Assembly: GCA_003454335.1 (NCBI GenBank)
Contig: DMKK01000037.1
Coordinates: 1 to 6,511 of the forward strand
DNA: 6,511 nt
Direction: 5' to 3'
Source of the DNA: Gammaproteobacteria bacterium
GTDB lineage: Bacteria; Pseudomonadota; Gammaproteobacteria; UBA9214
Below the pieces are notes generated by a model that worked only from the letters and a program-made list of their open reading frames with translations, did not search any database and was not told where the DNA came from. Below, one piece after another: positions 5,149-6,511 of this stretch. The number at the start of each line of letters is the position of its first letter. Within the stretch, counting starts at the first letter, position 1. Both the position numbers and the translations under genes were made by a program.

Positions 5149-5802
5149 TCAATACTTTTTTCGCAGCGTCATCAACCGACCATCATTGTTTATTTCCAGC
5201 CGCCCCAGATAAGACATACCCAGCAAGGTAGTTGTCGGATGCGCGCCTTCAAGCACCATGGCAGCGACACCATGAAGCTCAAGGTCGCCCACTTTCACAG
5301 TATCGAGAGTTACCGCCCAGGCACGCGCGACCCCGGATGCCGTAGTGACGCCTGACTGTCGCCCGACAACACGAAAATCGATCCCGAGCCGCCTTGCCTG
5401 ATTCGCATTCATCGCCACCGTGGTGGCACCGGTATCCACCAGAAAAGCAATCGGCAAGCCATTAATACTGCCAACGGTGGTATACATACCGGCGGTATCA
5501 CGCCACACCTGCACCTCGTCAACCTCGGGTGTGCGTTTGCGTGCACTCACCCGGCCATCCAGACGCGCGGTAACTTTCTGCCCGTCAATCTGCAACACCG
5601 CCTCCTCGCTTGTTGCTGAAATCAGCTTGACCCCTTCAGGACTGCTCTGCCCCGGCTTCAGTAAACGTTGCTGCCCGTCAACAAGCAGTACCGCACGGCC
5701 ACTGAACAATCCGACCACACGCACATCCGCTGCCTGTACAAATGCCGCTGTACACCACAGGAAAAGCATTAGGAGAACAAGAAATTTTCTGGATAATGAC
5801 AT
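5149..5802 (-). CDS. Exported retropepsin-like aspartic protease (clan AA)
   Basis: This 217-residue protein has an N-terminal signal peptide: SLSRKF, a hydrophobic stretch at about 7-22, and likely cleavage after VQA at 24. It therefore acts in the periplasm or on the membrane surface. Residues 26-85 form a small beta-rich segment (VVGLFSGRAVLLVDGQ, GVKLISATSEEAVL) that resembles the short domains of GspC- or PilP-like secretion proteins. The C-terminal half is a single retropepsin-type domain. It has a catalytic FLVDTGATT motif (D123, T124, G125, A126), then GIDFRV, a V-D-VKVGDLELHGV strand pair, and the closing LLGMSYLGRLEI. One DTG per chain implies a homodimer, as in retropepsins. The family is common in Proteobacteria, and its substrates are not established. 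AGGA lies seven bases before the ATG at 5802. The gene is convergent with folE2 and divergent from the amidotransferase. Confidence 0.9.
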   Translation of the reverse strand: MSLSRKFLVLLMLFLWCTAAFVQAADVRVVGLFSGRAVLLVDGQQRLLKPGQSSPEGVKLISATSEEAVLQIDGQKVTARLDGRVSARKRTPEVDEVQVWRDTAGMYTTVGSINGLPIAFLVDTGATTVAMNANQARRLGIDFRVVGRQSGVTTASGVARAWAVTLDTVKVGDLELHGVAAMVLEGAHPTTTLLGMSYLGRLEINNDGRLMTLRKKY

Positions 5803-5834
5803 ACCTTCATCCTGCAGTAATCTGGAAACCGATT
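5803..5834. promoter_or_regulatory. 32-base divergent start region with two ribosome sites
   Basis: The protease and amidotransferase genes start back to back. The minus-strand AGGA (5813-5810) serves the protease and the plus-strand GGAAA (from 5824) serves the amidotransferase. The gap is too short for two full promoters, so each promoter must lie at least partly inside the opposite gene's 5' coding end. I cannot identify them. Confidence 0.5.
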
Positions 5835-6511
5835 ATGAGACCTCTAACCATATTTCGCCATATCGACTGTGAAGGCCCCGCTTACCTCGGCGAGATACTG
5901 GATCGCCAGACAATCCCCTGGCGACTCATCAGGATCGATGCGGGTGAGCCGGTTCCGGACACGCTGGCTGACTGTTCAGGCCTGGTCTTCATGGGGGGAC
6001 CCATGAGCGTCAATGATCCCCTGCCCTGGATTGAACAGGAACTGTCACTGATTCGCATGGCACAAGACCAAAACATGCCTGTACTGGGCCACTGCCTCGG
6101 CGGACAACTCATTTGCAAGGCGCTGGGCGGGGCGATAAGCGCCAACCCCGTCAAGGAAATCGGCTGGCACAGCGTGCGCAAGTGCAATACACCGGCGGCT
6201 GCAAGCTGGCTTGCCGGCCTGCCGGATGCAGCCACGCTGTTTCACTGGCATAGTGAAACCTTTTCCATACCGGATGGGGCCGAGGTCATACTTGAGAGTG
6301 AACACTGCGCCCACCAGGCCTTCGCCATTGGCAACACCCTTGCCCTGCAATGCCATGTTGAAATGCTGCCACCCATGGTGGCTGAGTGGGCCGCACTCTA
6401 TGCACATGAGCTCCAGGAAACCAGCACAACGGTACAATCCGCAGCACAGATGACCACGAATCTCTCCACGAGGATAGCAGAGGCCCAGCAGGTTGCTGAT
6501 GTCATCTACGA
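5835..6511 (+). CDS. Class I glutamine amidotransferase, GMP synthase glutaminase-like (3' end outside window)
   Basis: The frame is open from the ATG at 5835 to the right edge (225 codons seen) and is truncated by the window. GGAAA lies eight bases before the start. It is a stand-alone type 1 glutamine amidotransferase of the flavodoxin-like fold. Residues 49-64 carry the GLVFMGGPMSVND loop, which helps form the oxyanion hole. The nucleophile elbow is GHCLGGQ with catalytic C87. H174 and E176 in QCHVEM complete the triad. The HIDCEGPAYLGE start and the NPVKEIGWH and FHWHSETF segments are typical of the small family often labelled GMP synthase-like glutamine amidotransferase. There is no ATP-pyrophosphatase domain after the glutaminase in the part seen, so it is not GuaA. 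Family members usually end at about 230-245 residues, so little is probably missing. The acceptor of the ammonia, or an isopeptidase-type activity, is unknown. Confidence 0.92.
   Translation, partial: MRPLTIFRHIDCEGPAYLGEILDRQTIPWRLIRIDAGEPVPDTLADCSGLVFMGGPMSVNDPLPWIEQELSLIRMAQDQNMPVLGHCLGGQLICKALGGAISANPVKEIGWHSVRKCNTPAAASWLAGLPDAATLFHWHSETFSIPDGAEVILESEHCAHQAFAIGNTLALQCHVEMLPPMVAEWAALYAHELQETSTTVQSAAQMTTNLSTRIAEAQQVADVIY

Noticed and set aside
5135..5160. Hairpin CGCCT-CAAC-AGGCG followed by a T-run, as a folE2 terminator
   Set aside because: The stem is only 5 bp and the T-run begins about seven bases after it. It also overlaps the protease stop codon, so the support is too weak.
5089..5355. 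88-codon plus-strand open frame
   Set aside because: It begins inside the REP-like repeat and runs antisense to the protease gene. It shows no motif.
5743..5802. Lipoprotein signal with Cys17 in the protease leader
   Set aside because: The residues before the Cys (LFLWC) do not fit a lipobox, and an ordinary cleavage site VQA-AD follows.

Overview
The window reads as chromosomal DNA of a gammaproteobacterium with moderately high GC. The basis is the xseB-ispA pair, a FolE2-type GTP cyclohydrolase, two REP-like repeat families starting with GTAG, and a rubrerythrin/GlpC-like/DUF3501 trio that I recall from environmental, often chemolithotrophic or sulfur-associated, proteobacteria. The genus cannot be fixed from this sequence. 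No rRNA, tRNA, CRISPR array, insertion sequence or phage gene is visible.

Left block (about 72-2770, all minus strand). In transcription order it holds a rubrerythrin lacking the usual rubredoxin tail (2662-2243), a strong intrinsic terminator (2212-2190), an inverted pair of REP-like repeats (2094-2182), a 448-residue GlpC/HdrD-like iron-sulfur protein (2049-703) and a DUF3501 protein (656-72). The three proteins look like one functional unit. A peroxide- or oxygen-reducing di-iron protein needs an electron donor, and the multi-cluster Fe-S protein is the obvious candidate. DUF3501 has no known role.

Middle block (2771-5013, plus strand). xseB (exonuclease VII small subunit) overlaps ispA (farnesyl diphosphate synthase) by 14 bases if the GTG start is used. 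A 214-base gap follows, where many relatives carry dxs, and then folE2. The gap holds a candidate promoter whose -10 hexamer lies inside an inverted repeat, further copies of the TCAGG half-site, and a 46-codon ORF overlapping the folE2 start as ATGA.

Right block (5014-6511). A second REP-like inverted pair (5031-5119) separates folE2 from a convergent gene for an exported retropepsin-like aspartic protease (5802-5149, minus). Only 32 bases beyond the protease start, a divergent class I glutamine amidotransferase gene begins at 5835 and runs off the right edge.

The main regulatory point is the divergent rubrerythrin/xseB intergenic region (2663-2818). It holds a near-consensus sigma70 promoter for rubrerythrin and a perfect 6+3+6 palindrome just after its predicted start. 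That palindrome also overlaps the -10 of a weaker promoter facing xseB.
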